A stretch of DNA of 64,000 nucleotides from Halictus rubicundus. Its lineage: Eukaryota; Arthropoda; Insecta; Hymenoptera; Halictidae. The stretch is from NCBI RefSeq assembly GCF_050948215.1, contig NC_135153.1, positions 13,358,058-13,422,057 on the forward strand, given 5' to 3'. The translations under genes were made by a program, and so were the position numbers. Every line of letters starts with the position of its first letter. The first letter of the stretch is position 1. The notes beneath the pieces were generated by a model that saw only the letters and a list, made by a program, of their open reading frames with translations, had not been told where the DNA came from and did not search any database. This document shows, piece by piece, positions 48,371 to 61,432 of this stretch.

Positions 48371-51254
48371 AGTTCTCAATATAACCTGGTTAATCTAGAC
48401 AGTAATAAATAATGGCAGTAATTACGTTCAATGCTATTAATTTTATAATAATCATATATAGATTGCTTGCAACAGTTTACAAAGACGTCTTCATCCTCAT
48501 CTCAAGAACGTTTTAGTGCGTTTAAAAAATTGGACCTTGAAAATAGAAGTTTGTAGAAGACTCGTCTATTTCAAAGCAAGTTGTTTCATTGCCCTGATGA
48601 CTGAATCATGCTCGGTCTGTTCGCGAGAAAGCATTATTGTGAAGAAATAAAAGTGGGGGTTTGGATTAAGACTGGATTTATCTGTCCATTTGCTTGTTTA
48701 CTAATTTCTAAAATAAAAATATTCTGGCCGCGCCATTCATTCGGGACGCGCTGTCTGTTTTGCCGGTGCGATACAAAGCAGCCGGACGATCGTATCGATA
48801 TCGTGTGTTGTCATAATTCGAGTCTCATAAGGTTTCGGATTCGCCGCGGTATTATTCTCGGTTGCGTTGCGTTGTTATGATTCTCCCTAATGGCTGGAAG
48901 TTGCGTGGAAAATATTCGTAAATAGTAGAGAGCCTTGTCTCGTCAACGTCCAACTTCGTTGCAGGAAACAATAGAACGGCCAGCGTGAACTTTTCATTCT
49001 CGCGAAACTTTTAAAGCTGGAATATCACACAAATTCTACGAAGAAGCCTCGTCGTTGGAAATTACGATCGTTCGCAATGATACTGTCACGGCAAGCAACA
49101 TTCAATAATTACTGGACGTCAATTAATCGCGGGACGTAACAATAGTTTGCAAACTAGTAATTTTTATTAACGGCCGTTCCTGTTTACGACGCGTTGTAGC
49201 ACGAAGTTGCTGTTTTACGACGACGCTAACTACACAGCGTAACGTATTCTTCTAAAGGAAAAAAAAATATTAATTTGAACAACTGCACTGTAACGAATCC
49301 TTCTAAACGAAGGCGGAACAATTACGCTGCAGACAATCCGTCCAAGAAAAATTAGAACAGTTGCACTATCAATTTCGCAACCATATGTCAATCGTTAGTC
49401 GTTCGTTTCGAGCGCTTTCACACAGACAAATGATAAACATTAACGCTGGAACTTTCGAGCAGTAAAATTGCCTAGTTTGTACCGCTTTTTAAAAATATCA
49501 GTAGTTTATTTATCGATGGATTGCACGATTTATTTTACAAAAAAAAAAGGTCTGAAGGAATAAGTGCAGTTTACAGAAGCATCTTCATAGTTTCAATAAT
49601 TCCAGAATGAAAAATCTGAATTTTCATCGATCCAGGAAATCTATGTACTATTGACGGTGCAAATTCAATTGAAACAATGTATAACCTGCAACATGACAGA
49701 AGCGGTGCCGACCACGTGGCCATCAACAATGATCCTCCACATGCGCGCACCGCGTCATCAAAGAAATATTGACTAGAAAGCACAATATCTGATACAATAA
49801 TAGAAAAATCTAGAACACTTATAAAATCACGTTTACTTGTCAATTACGAGCTTGCGTTTGTTCGTCGACCAACAATCCTTCCCGATCGTTCCACGCGCAC
49901 AAGACCATGATGCAACAACCATAAAGTCCACAGAACCGGAAAGACAATTCCACTCACCGATCACTTTGAAGTATACAATCTCGTTTTCCATAATTCTCAT
50001 TACGATTGTCATTTCGTTCGCTCCAGATTTACGCGAAACGCCGAATTTACCGTGACGAACGTCTCGGACGAAACGCAGTTGACGAGGAAACCCGATAAAC
50101 TATGAAACACGTTTCCCCGATCTAAACTTAGACGTCGGTTTGTTTCCGTCTGTTTTAAACCGGATTATAGTGTTCGCGTCGAGTTGCCGCCGGTAACAAC
50201 AGCTCGGCGACAAAGAATCAACCGTCGCGGACAAAAAACGTTCTTCTTGCATGCGTTCCGCGACACGTTCTCTTGTTTTTTAAACTGCCCTCCACTGGCG
50301 GGACACTTGCGATTATAACGCGATCTATCTTCTGTCGGTAAACTAGGCCCCTGGATCCCTTTGATCTTGCCCTCTCGTGTCATACGTTCGGAACCTTTGA
50401 TCATCACGCGTCGGAAACGGCATTAAAAAAAATTCTTGGATTCCACGGCACGCACATCGTCAATTTTTGGCCTACTTCTAACGTTTATATTACCAAATAT
50501 CTGCATAATCTCGGCAGCTCTTGACCAGCGCGGATTAGATTGAACCTTCCTCTTTCGAATGAGCCCTTTACCAGCGACAAAATATTCTTACATGAGGACG
50601 AAATCTTGAGGCACGTAAAACCATTTTTTGACGGTAATGTAGTCACTCTACCTTATCGCGAATCTACGAATACCGGGCCCTTAAACAATGATAGCACGCC
50701 TATTAATTTATATATAAGACATTCATTCAAACCTGTTGCATCGTGATCTATAATGAGTTCTCAGATTAATTAGTTTCACTTTGAATTTCAGAATTTTGTA
50801 TTCAACGCGTTACCCTCGATTACACAATTAGCTGAAATGAATCATATATTGGATTTTGAAAGTTTCAAGTGTATCGTTGCTTTACGACGAAAAATCGTGA
50901 CTTCTGTTCACGAACGTCGCAGGAATCAGCGTTAAATAAATTAAGTTGTTGCACTTTTAGGGGTGCTAAAGAGAAGACCTTTCCTAGAAGACCCGGTAAA
51001 ATCAAAGTCCTCTTAAGGATTAATAGTTTATTTGTTACAGCAGTTTACTGCTACAGCCTTCTGTGCTGAATCTTATATTAGAGCATGTCTACATTTGTAA
51101 AGCTTTTTTTAAAGCTTCAGTATTTAAGATTCGTTGCACAAATCTTCATCCTGAAACTATAGATTGAATAGTGTCCAAAGAATGGGTACTCGCAAGGAGA
51201 GGTCACAGTCGTTGGGTCATCGATTTTGATAACTGCGGTAGGTAAAAAGACAAA

Positions 51255-51332
51255 AATATTCATCTTCCGGGATTTGAACCATCGGTAGAGTGATTTAACA
51301 GCCTATTACTCTATCACCTTCGCTACCCTATA
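51255..51332 (-). pseudogene. tRNA-like sequence, probably a pseudogene
   Basis: On the minus strand TAGCGAAGGTGATAGAGTAA resembles an A box and GGTTCAAATCCC matches a B box, with CTGTTAA between them at anticodon-loop spacing (GTT would read Asn). The anticodon stem and T stem do not pair well, and there is no clean seven-base acceptor stem. It lies about 80 bp past the donor of the first visible ARID5 exon. Either a decayed tRNA or a tRNA-derived SINE fragment. Confidence 0.4.
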
Positions 51333-51418
51333 ACTGTTTCCATATCAGGAATACAGTTGGGTAGTAAGGTCTCCAGTTAACCTAAGCGAAAGGGAGACCA
51401 ACTCGGTAGGTAACTCAC

Positions 51419-51896
51419 CTAAATGGTTGCAGAGCAGCTCGTGCGTTTCAAGGTCCGGATAGTCGAAGGTGTCCCTGCAGAAGAGTACCCTGGTGCCCGG
51501 TGTGGCCACGAATCCTCCCAAGGCTGCAGCGATGGAGGAGCATAGCCAAGCAGGTTCGGCCCCTTCGAGCCTTCGCAACAGGGCCCGGTACCGACAGTAC
51601 CTCGGGTACGAGAGGACGACCACCTTGGTCTGCACGCCGTACTCGGTCCTCCTGGTGTTGTGGTAGGTCTCGTACTCCTTCTGCTGCTTATCGACGTCGG
51701 AAAAATCGATGCCGGGGTCGGTGAGCACCTGGGGCTGCGGTATCTCGTATCTCAACGGGCTGCTCTCCGGGGACGAGGTAGGGGTCGGCGGGTAAGAGAC
51801 TTCCCGGCCCCATGACCACTCCAACGCCGGCGACAGCCACGTGACGAGGTCGTGAACCCGGACCACCACCTTCTCTGATATCGTCAGCACCTCGTC
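51419..51896 (-). CDS. ARID5B-like: ARID5-like protein, first visible exon (N-terminal conserved region)
   Basis: Internal coding exon of an ARID5-family chromatin regulator. It opens after an acceptor (ttctgattgcag) in phase 0 and ends at donor GTGAGT with one base of a split codon. It encodes visible residues 1-159. DEVLTISEKVVVRVHDLV (1-18) and VVVLSYPRYCRYRALLRR (92-109), followed by LFCRDTFDYPDLE (138-150), line up with the N-terminal region of vertebrate ARID5B as I recall it (DEVIAVSEKVIVKLEDLV; VLSYPQYCRYR; YCRDTFDHP). Between these is a Ser/Pro-rich insert (30-60). There is no ATG at the left edge: the reading frame continues from an upstream exon that I did not find in 51.9-64 kb. 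ARID5B family members act in the nucleus and work with the PHF2 demethylase in mammals; that role is inferred here. Family assignment is firm; A versus B type is less so. Confidence 0.9.
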
Positions 51897-54199
51897 CTGC
51901 AATCAGAACGATCGATTCGTTACCGTACATGTCAAAATACAACTGCTACTTAGAAACACTCGGCCCTTCCATGTAGGGTACACCATAGGCTGGAGGAAAG
52001 GTGGGTGAAGAGTCCCAACTTAACATTTTCATTTATAAATTATTGAATATTCTTGTCATTTAGACTTCCACAGCTAGCGGATGAAGTCTTCAGACACAAA
52101 TGGTATTTAGAAACAATAGATCCTTCTACGTAGGGTACACCTTGGGCTTACACCGGTGGGTAAAGAGATCTGATATCAACATCTGCATTCATAAACAATT
52201 GAGCATTGTCTTCCACTATTTAGAGCCAGGGCTAGCTGGTGAAGTCCTTTTCTTAGTTTTTAGGGAAAAATTAATGAAGATTTTGATGCAGGGATCTTGA
52301 AAAAACCTTTACCCGCCGAACTTCCACAGGTACTCTACCCTACCCGTCGTGAATTGATGCAGCAGCCTATTTTACCGATCGTAAGAGAGACCTGAACTGC
52401 ATCCTGGCGCACCCCGCATCAGATGGAGCCACCCATGGGAATCCCCTGTTTCACCACCCCCATAATCCGATCCCCGGCTACATAGGTACACTTATCGCGA
52501 GCGGTGAACTAAAACACCTATGTGCTCGTTACCTATACATATAATCCAGGCTACGTAACTCGTGGTTTATGTTGTACCTCGAGTGCATCGTTATCTACTC
52601 GGCTCCGACGATAATTTAATTGTCCGCTGATGCCAGCGGCGACGTCATTTTCACAAAGTTTCGACCCGCCACTTGGACCCGCTGATTTGTGGGATTTCGG
52701 GGCTCGAATAGGGCACGCTTGTCTACGCAAACCCCGCGGATCTTCGCGTTTTCATCTCTTCAACTTTTAGAGGACGTTTTCATATTTTCAAGAATATTTT
52801 TTCCGCAAGCTAGGCAAAGTTTGCGAATTTTTTACGGTAACTAATTCCACTCTGAACAGCATAGCAAAAATCCGACATATTTTAAAATTGATTTGCAAAT
52901 TAGATAGTTGTATACTTGAGGGTCAAACTCAATTTTTGTTGCCCCATTTTCCTGGATATCGTAGTGTTTAGTTTCTTTACCCTTTCCCAACATTTTTCAA
53001 AAATCTTTTTGTTCAGTGCACTCTTTGGATAAAATGTGTCCATCATTGAGATTTTAGATGATAGGTGTGTTATTTTACTTCTACTCATTAGCCCTGAAGT
53101 ATTAAGCTTCGGACTGCTCCGATCGACAATGGGAGGGTTCAACCGGGCTAACATCGAGCTCCTCCAGGGTCGAATCGAAGAAAAGAATCGAGGATCGAGG
53201 AGCAATCGCAAGATGCACTCGAACCGCAGCCGCACCGCGAGTAAATCCGTTTACCCGCGGCAGAAAGAGCCTCGAGCCGAGGGAAACCGCTGGGTTTCAA
53301 CCCCCAACAAGACCAGCTGAATCAGCTGTTAGAAGTTGTACCCCCCGGCTCCAACTGAATCGACGACATCGACCGCGAATGGCCACTCTGTATTTATACC
53401 TGCAGATAATAGCGTTTCATCTGCGAGATCCTCGACGTTGCGTCGAGGTCGTTCGTTGCAGGCGCAAGTGTTACTTCTATTGACAAGTGTTCGTGTCGAA
53501 GGGCTTGAAAAGGGCTCCCAGAACAATTTCTTGGGGAGTCTGCTTACACGCACAACACATTCAGAAATTATTGACGAAGAAATCATTGATTGAAGCAGAT
53601 TTTTCAATTCAAACTTTGGGAGCTGTTCCCTTCCTTCTACAAAATTTAAAAATGTTTATAAACCCCTGGTATGTGTGAACCTGCATAAAATAATGCGAGC
53701 ACGAGAAACCGGTCGATCAATTAATTGAAAGGATACCGGACCGGGAATCGATAAGGGTGAAAGGGCGGCGACAAGGATGAGCCCTGAAGTGGCATCGGCT
53801 CTGTACGGACAGAGTCAATAGACGGGGCTCGCTCTTCAGGAAATCACGACGATAAATACGCGGGAGGGTGCCGGCAAAAAGGAGAGAGAGAGAGAGAGAG
53901 AGAGAAACGAATCACCGTACCAAAAGAAATAATAGGCCGCGTGTCCGAATGAGTTTTCTTTGTGCTAGCTTCCGGTTTATATCTTCCGGTTCCGCTTTGC
54001 CCGCGTGCCCCGCCGATTATGACGCCGGGTTTGTCTTCGGGATCGTGATTCGGGGGTGGGAGAAAGGACAACCAGAGAAAGATCGGACCGAGCGAAAGGA
54101 GCAAGGTCCCCTCTTTTAGCGAGCCTGACAATGAAAGGAAGCGAGCATCGTATCTACGTGACCTGAGACTCGTGGCCAAGTGCACCAGGATCGATGCTC

Positions 54200-54200
<1 letters not shown>

Positions 54201-54233
<33 letters not shown>
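54201..54233. repeat. (CT)n microsatellite
   Basis: Pure CT run. A matching (GA)n run lies 300 bp left at 53881-53906, so the pair could form a hairpin. Confidence 0.95.
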
Positions 54234-54238
<5 letters not shown>

Positions 54239-54341
54239 TTCTCTCGCAACTGGTTGCCATAATGAACAAGCTTAATTCCTCGCCGCATGCTCACTCGCGC
54301 AGACTGTTCCTGTAACGCCAACAGCCGTGAACTTTGGAATA

Positions 54342-54551
54342 CAGTGTTTCCTGTATATATGTCCCAAATACCTAGCCGATAAATGCCCCAGAACTATCCC
54401 CACTGCCGCGGGGTATACCCCGTGAGGGGCCGTGAACCGAGGCCTCTAGCTGTCCCTTTCTACGTTCGCCTTGGATCAAAGAATAGTACCTCCTGTCCGA
54501 TACATGTCCCTGGCCAGACCCGTGTTTTGGACACGAATCGAGTAAACACTG
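54342..54551 (-). mobile_element. CAGTG-ended MITE, copy 7 (210 bp)
   Basis: TA-flanked (54340-54341, 54552-54553), ends CAGTGTTTCCTGTATATATG and CGAGTAAACACTG. It is the longest copy, with an extra block, read on its minus strand, GATACTATTCTTT-like then CGAACGTAGAAAGGG, shared with copy 8. It lies right of the first visible ARID5 exon, so possibly in an upstream intron. Confidence 0.8.
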
Positions 54552-55294
54552 TAATCTCGGAATGCAGACGATTCTAGAGGGGCTCCGACGATTCTAGAGA
54601 ATGCGTTAGTTAGCTTGGGGATGGATAAATGACTGGGATATTTTTTCTCAGGAAAATTGCAAGCAAAAATGTCAAATATTTGAAATATTTTATAGAAATT
54701 AATCGTGACATCTATGAAACTGAAATTAATGGAGTATATTCATTTATACCTTGTTCACGGAAGAGCTTGCAGCAACAAATTCACAACAAATTCAGAACGG
54801 AAATAACTCCGAAGCAACAACAATGGCGCCAGTTTGATCCTACTGTTTAGGAAAATCGCGTTCCATCGGTTTGGACATTCTCCACAGATTTTCCGGTACA
54901 GTTTCAAATTTCTGACACGTGTAGTCGCGCACCCGGTATACTGTTCCGGCGTTATACGCTGGCTGTTGTTCAAGCGCGACTGAGTAAACTGTGGCAACTT
55001 CGTAATCACGTTAAAGCCGCCAGTGAAACTGATGGAGGCGGTTTCAACTTCGCGACTCGAGCCGATTTAAATATTTAAGCGCGCGCCCCGACCCGGCCGG
55101 CTTCACTTTCGCCGAACTTCCCTCGAACGTGTAATCTATTGTTTCTCTTCTTATCGTTCCGCGTGCGTCCCTTCGCGCAGCGCTATTAGAGACGATCCGA
55201 AGAAATTGTTCAGCCATTCGAGGTCGAAAGAAATTTCTTGATCTTGAAAATATTGATTCTGAAATTTTAAATTATCACGTATTGATATTTGGGG

Positions 55295-55395
55295 AAGTGT
55301 TTACTCGATTTATGTCAAAAACACGGGTCTAGTCGGGGACATGTATCGGCCAGGAGATACTATTCTTTGATTCACGCCGAACGTAGAAAAGGAGA
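55295..55395 (+). mobile_element. CAGTG-ended MITE, copy 8 (truncated)
   Basis: Starts at a decayed left end (AGTGTTTACTCGATTTATG), continues ACACGGGTCTAGTC and GGCCAGGAGATACTATTCTT, then CGAACGTAGAAAAGG, and stops. The right half and right terminal repeat are absent. It belongs to the same subfamily as copies 2 and 7. Confidence 0.75.
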
Positions 55396-56389
55396 ATAGT
55401 TAAAGTAGGAAATAATGAAAAAGAAGAAAGTTTTCTCTAAAATAAGGAACGTGCCATTTTTGTAAAGGAAATTATCGCTTCTAATGACAATATCATTTTT
55501 CTGATTTTACAACAGGCTAAATTGCGTTTGATTGAACAATGCAACCACGAAGGCAGTTACTGAAATTAAACTCTGTGTTAAGAGAAGAATTTTTATGAGA
55601 CTCCCTTTCCTTGTAATTTTAATTTTGCACGAAGATGCGCAGTGTACTCGTCGATTTCTTAACAGATCGGACGAGCACACGGAACGCGACGAGACCTAAT
55701 TAAATGACCCGATGGAGTCGTCGATGACGGGGTCGCGCGAATAGGGGATTAAGGAGTCGCGCGGGCCATCTGTTTCGCGACTTCAAAGGCGATTAAGAGA
55801 TCGCACACGGACGTCTCCTCGGATTTTATTAGCATCCCCGCGACGTCCGCGACGTCTTTAAGAGCTGGCGAAAACGTTCGCGCGCGTTATACGACCCGTT
55901 ACTTGCGGGTCGTTATCGCGAGAGTTCCATTAATCGGCATCGAATCGGACCCGACCGGTCGAGTTTTGTTTTTGCCGAACGCTAAAAGCCACCGCGGGGG
56001 TGATTTACGGCCGCGTTCGGGTTTCTCGGGTATGCATAAGTAAATTTTCAGCTTGTCCACGGCCCATTTAAATTTTTAATGAAACCAACGCGGCCGGGAC
56101 AGTTAAAGTTACGTTTTATTAACGGGGCGAATCGGTGCGTCGATAAATCGCGCGTTCTCTGTCTCTCTTTTTTACTTTTTTTTAGCCAGGTGGTTTATAG
56201 GCCGCAGAACGTTCAGACGCGCGTATTTCAAACAGCCGGAAGTGTGCACTCGCGGAATTCAATTTAACAGGGCCACGGGACGAGGCTCCTTTTGAGGCGC
56301 GAACTTTTTCGCCATCGACTGCGAAAAAGATAGAACTGCCACGTCTGGTAAAAATTACTCGATCAAAAAAGTCATGCGTCTGTCGTGCG

Positions 56390-56625
56390 GATTTTTATGC
56401 AGAATAAAAATTGTCTGCATTTATTACAAGGTACAGGGTCTACATATATTAGTAATCTAATTTTATAAGAAAATTTTAACTAAAATTATGGGGCAAGGTT
56501 ATAAAAAATTATTTGAATACTAATTTTATTAGTAAATTAAATTTGTAAGAAAATTCTAATGCATTTGTTTTTGTTCTTGACCACTTCAATAAGTCGAAAG
56601 CGATACAGTATTTTTAAATTCCCGA
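56390..56625. repeat. AT-rich dispersed family, copy 3 (rearranged)
   Basis: TTTTTATGCAGAATAAAAAT and TGTCTGCATTTATTACAAGG, followed after AT-rich sequence by CCACTTCAATAAGTCGAAAG. An inner TTAGTAA..TTAATTT.TAAGAAAATT block is itself repeated (about 56448 and 56519). Confidence 0.5.
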
Positions 56626-58277
56626 AATATTCTATTTCGAATTTGATCGGCTCATTTTTTTCCAGAAATTGACAAATAAAAAGCAGCCTTAACTATATAT
56701 TTATGAAAAATAACCACTGTCTAATAATATTTATATTCTGCTGTCTTATAATATTTTATTTCTTATAAAATCTTTTATTATATTATAAAATCTTGGTCAC
56801 GAGTCTGACTCGTTACGGTGTGAATATAAAAATATATATATTTCTCCATATTGAACGAAACGAGCATAGAATTAATTTCCAAAAGAAGAAACAAAATGAG
56901 TCTCCTGTCTCCGCAGAGCTGTTAGGGGAGATTACATCACGTCTTTTAAAATTCCCCGGAATATTATAATATCGATCATGCCGGCGTCCTCTTTGACTCT
57001 TTTTCATCGTAGAAGTGTGCTCGCGATGTTTGATCCCGACTGGTTCGAACACGGCGGACTCTAGAATATTACATAAATAATTTATAGAACGGCCGAGCGA
57101 TTAAAACGCGCACGGAAATTTTAATAATTCCGAAGTTTCTTTATTCATTTTTAATCCAATGAAAGTTTCCATAAAATCGTCCAAGTTTCTATTTAATTCC
57201 ACGCTCTACCCCCGGCTGTGCAACGGCGTTTGTTAATAATCTTTACACTTCGAATACGATTTCGCGAATTAGGGGAAGTTATTACAGGCGTTGAAAACGT
57301 GGATGAAAAATTGTCGCGAAAGAGAGAACGTCGTTTCGCTGAATTTTACACGACGTTAAATAATGTGAATGGCTACCTTTCCCTCGTCGTCGCAATTTTT
57401 TAACAATAACAGTTATTAAACATTCTTTCTGGCAATTACGCGGCGAAAGGGAGTATCAAGAGAACGTTCCGTGGAAAAAGGAAGCCATCCGCGAGATTAA
57501 CATCTTAATGACGCGATATTACGTCGAGTTTTAATAACGTTATCAAATTCAGATCGAATGTTCTACGAACGGGGAAGATGAAAGAAATTATTTCCGACGT
57601 TTCTGTTGCCTCATTCAACGTCAGAGATGGTAGATTATCGGAAAAATTGCTCGCAGTTCCGATGGCAGAAGTTCCCGCAAATTGTTAATCAATTCGGAGG
57701 GGAGAACTGTCCACGCAGTTAGTAAAAAATATCATTCTACGGTGAATTCATTTTCTAAAATTATTTCTGTATTATTCTGTAGCTAGAAATCATCTTTCTA
57801 ACTTATTCTACATTTAGAAATCAACTTTCTAAACGATCTATAAATTATTCCGCAATTTATTTCCGAAGTTTTCTCTTATATTCAGCCACTCTACTTTCCC
57901 AAGAGACTGCTGAGAATTGTTAGTCGAAATAACACATTAAACAATTGTTAGCATAAACTCGAGTGGAATGCATGAGATAGCATAAGATGGCCCTGACAGT
58001 TCCCTTAAGGGTTGCACAATCCAAGTGCAAGAGCTGTTCCGAGGATTCATAATTTTGCGACAGACAACGAGATCAGGGTTAGGCGAATATTCGTAAACGA
58101 TTGCTAAAAATGGCAGCGCGGACTAGTTCCGATGAAATTACAACGGGGATAGTCTGGGACAAAGGAGGGGTGGGCGGGTAGTTCGCGAGAGAAGATTTAC
58201 ACTTGTAAAATTTGGCCAACTTCCGGTGCCCAGTCGTGCATTCAGAAGATGAGACAAACTCTCTGCCGTCGCTCTCT

Positions 58278-58284
58278 GTCTCTC

Positions 58285-58322
<38 letters not shown>
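58278..58322. repeat. (CT)n microsatellite
   Basis: CT run with CCTT interruptions. Confidence 0.9.
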
Positions 58323-59578
58323 CCACCCTCTCTCACTGTCTCTCTATGCAGCCGAGTATTCCTCTTGACTGCACATATGCGAGATGTGTATCTACAAGAG
58401 GGGTGAATAGAGGGTGAGCTAGGGGAGAGTCAGCGCGATAGAGGGATTAAAGGGGAACAGAGAGGACTTGGTCTCGCGAGAGGGTGGGAAACGGAGACTG
58501 AACTAAGAGGGAGAGAGTCGGAGGGATGGACGAAGAGGGTGAAAGAGACGAACAGAGGGAAACCGTGGGCTCGCGTGTATAAGGGCAACAATGTGCCAGA
58601 GGTAGCGGCAATGTTGGCACAGACACAGACGCAGATCTAACCCCAAACTCATGACACGGACAGTATGCACGGAATCATGTGGAAATGTATTCCCGACGTT
58701 GCTATGGGGATTCGCGCCGGCACCCTAAACACACCGATAACCTATCAATTCACCAACACCGAACGACCCGACGAAGTATAACAGGCGATAATGTCCCGCG
58801 CTAAATAGGACATTATTCCAGTGGGTTTTTGGTCGCGATTCCGCCGTGTACAATCGGGCCCGTGGAAACTGGCTCTAATCAGTCAAATAATGGGCTTAGC
58901 CTGGATCAATTGTCGCTCTGACTTGATCAGAATCTATCTCGGGGATTTTCCGCGGGCTGAAACCGGGAGCCCCGGGGTCCGAGCTTTTACACCCCTGCGG
59001 TGTCTAGACGCTCGAGAGTCTTCCTATCGATTGTCGAGAACAATCGCATCGACGGGCAATCGAAGCGGATAGATATAATCGGTACGGCGCGGATTAAAAA
59101 CGTTAAATAACAATTTTCAATGCTGTGAAAACATGCACTGGAAACGGTAAGAAAATTCAACAGAATTTAAAAACGATATCATGCTATCCTCAGTTTTTAT
59201 TAATTAGTCTGAATAAAATATTGGTTTTCAGTCTATCGCAATAGTTTCAGAAAATTTTGATTTCGAATAATGGTCCACCGTCTATCGATCGTTCTTGCCC
59301 GGGGATTTGTTCTACGGGTCTGGAAGGACCCAGTTTTCGCCCGGGGGAGGTTAAAGGGTGGATCGAGCCGAGGGTGCGTTAACAACCAATAACAGGGGTG
59401 GAGACGGGAGGGTAGCCGGTTTAACTGCTAAACCAGCGAAAAGATAGGGTAAAGACGAGTCGGGGAATGTTTTATGGCAATGGTCCAAATGATATTTGCG
59501 GCTCGGCAGGGAATACTAAGAATTGTTAATGAACTTCTGGTGGGTGTATCAGGAAAAGTAATTTGGAGTTTGCGTAAC

Positions 59579-59614
<36 letters not shown>

Positions 59615-59615
59615 C
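59579..59615. repeat. (CT)n microsatellite
   Basis: CT run about 100 bp from a short (GA)n at 59709-59726, and 150 bp from the 17-bp minisatellite. Confidence 0.92.
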
Positions 59616-59759
59616 CAGTTTTCCCGGGGTTCTCGAGACTTGGGGGATACATCGGTTTTAAGAGCGATCGTTCCCATTTACGTCGCGAGGCGATTAATCG
59701 AAGCAAAAGAGAGAGAGAGAGAGAGAAATTAACAAATAGAGAAAAACGGAGAAAGACAG

Positions 59760-59985
59760 TGAGGGAAAATTGACAGAGAGGAAAAATTGACAGACAGGGA
59801 AAATTGGCAGAGAGGGAAATTGGCAGAGAGGGAAAATTGGCAAAGAGGGTACATTCACAGAGAGGGAAAATTCACAGAGAGGGAAAATTAACAGAGTGAG
59901 GAAAATTGACAGAGAGGAAAATTAACAGAGAGGGAAAATTGACAGAGGGGGAAAATTGACAAAGAGGGAAAATTGACAGAGAGGG
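59760..59985. repeat. Minisatellite, roughly 17-bp GGGAAAATTGACAGAGA unit, about 12 copies
   Basis: A direct array of GGGAAAATTGACAGAGA and close variants (TTGGCAGAGA, TTCACAGAGA, TTAACAGAGA, TTGACAAAGA). Several one-base length changes break any open frame. Confidence 0.92.
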
Positions 59986-60453
59986 GTGGGGATGCATAAT
60001 GCGAATAGAGACAACGAAAAAGCGAGCAGCCCGTATCTTATTAAAATTGATTTAAATCATTATTACAACGCGTGTACCGTCGTGCGATCATGCCACGGCC
60101 GTTTCGGCATTAATTTCGCATTACCTCTCATAAATTACCCTCTCCCGCGGAGGAATTCAATTAAATTTTACAGCAAAAGTCATCCCGCTTCGATCCGCCG
60201 CGGTTGTCCAGTCGTTTTGATTAATTCGCCGGCCGCGGCGGCGGGGCGGCGCGGGAAAAATAATAAATAACACCGGGAATTGTTTATACCCGGGGCCGGG
60301 TATTAATTTTGTCGACCGGGGTGCGCGTCTCTCTCTCTTTCTTTCGATCGATATAATCGAACGTGTACGATTTGTTTGTTCGGCCGTGTATCGTTTTAAT
60401 AACGATATCTCGCCGGTGACACACGATGGACCTTAATGCTTTTCGGTTGCAAT

Positions 60454-60454
<1 letters not shown>

Positions 60455-60500
<46 letters not shown>
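60455..60500. repeat. (CT)n then (CA)n microsatellite
   Basis: Pure CT run followed by CACGCACACACGCGCACACA. Confidence 0.95.
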
Positions 60501-60507
<7 letters not shown>

Positions 60508-60812
60508 GCACACACGCGCACACACACGCGCAGACATCTCCATAGCACAAGCGCGGATGCGCGCGCCATGTTGGTCCATTTACCGGGGTAAAATTTATTA
60601 CATTAAACGTAATAAACGACTTGTATACTCGGAGAGCATGCCCGCGTGATATTATTATCGTAGCCGGGGTGAAACTTTCTATCTATCTGGGTAATCTCAT
60701 CTTGTGCCAGCCACCTCCTTTATCTCTCGTCTTTCACTCAACTTCTTAAGTAGTCTTTTGTAACTTAAATTAAAATAGACGTCAGGAAGTATTTCCCGCG
60801 GACGACGACCGG

Positions 60813-60844
<32 letters not shown>
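60813..60844. repeat. (CT)n microsatellite
   Basis: Pure CT run. Confidence 0.93.
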
Positions 60845-60846
<2 letters not shown>

Positions 60847-61432
60847 TTTCGGAGCAGAAGAGGAGGGGAACTGATAGGCGAGAAAGAAAACGGTCTCTCC
60901 CTGTGAAAGAGCTAGAAAAGAAAGGAATCGCGGCCGAGTCAACGGCGCCGCACTCTATGCATCATGCTCAGTCAGTACGTTTGTCTCGGTACGTCTCACC
61001 GAAGTGAACCATATACTCGAAACACACCTTGAAACGGTGAAACAGAATTTTTTATTCGACTCCGTAATTCGTTGACTCCGTTCGCGTGGCTTCGTTCCCG
61101 TTTTATCGCTGAAATTAGTTTAACACGTTCACTGACCCGTAAGAACATTCCAGGAGTTTTCAGAACAACGTTGTACTATTCCCGACTTATCGAAAGGATC
61201 GAAAAAAGTTTATTCCATTCCTATTGCAATCAACACAGAACATTTTTATTTTGCACAAAGATCCCTACATTACCGATAAAACTACTAAGCATTGTACTTT
61301 CGATACAGATCTCATGGAATTAACTGTAATTAACGTTTGCATTGTTCACAAAAATGCGTACAGTTTTCTCTCGATATAAGACGACGGCTCGGGAATGGCT
61401 TTCGCCGTATTGCGGATTGGGGTACCTTACAA

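Larger units (their letters stand above)
48051..51418 (-). other. 3.4-kb intron of the ARID5-like gene
   Basis: Bounded by donor GTGAGT (51413-51418) and acceptor CAG (48051-48053). It contains one AT-rich dispersed repeat and the tRNA-like sequence. No other coding exon was seen. Confidence 0.85.

Noticed and set aside
51900..51902. TTG as start codon of the first visible ARID5 exon
   Set aside because: It overlaps the splice acceptor; homology continues from an upstream exon, and a non-ATG start is unnecessary.
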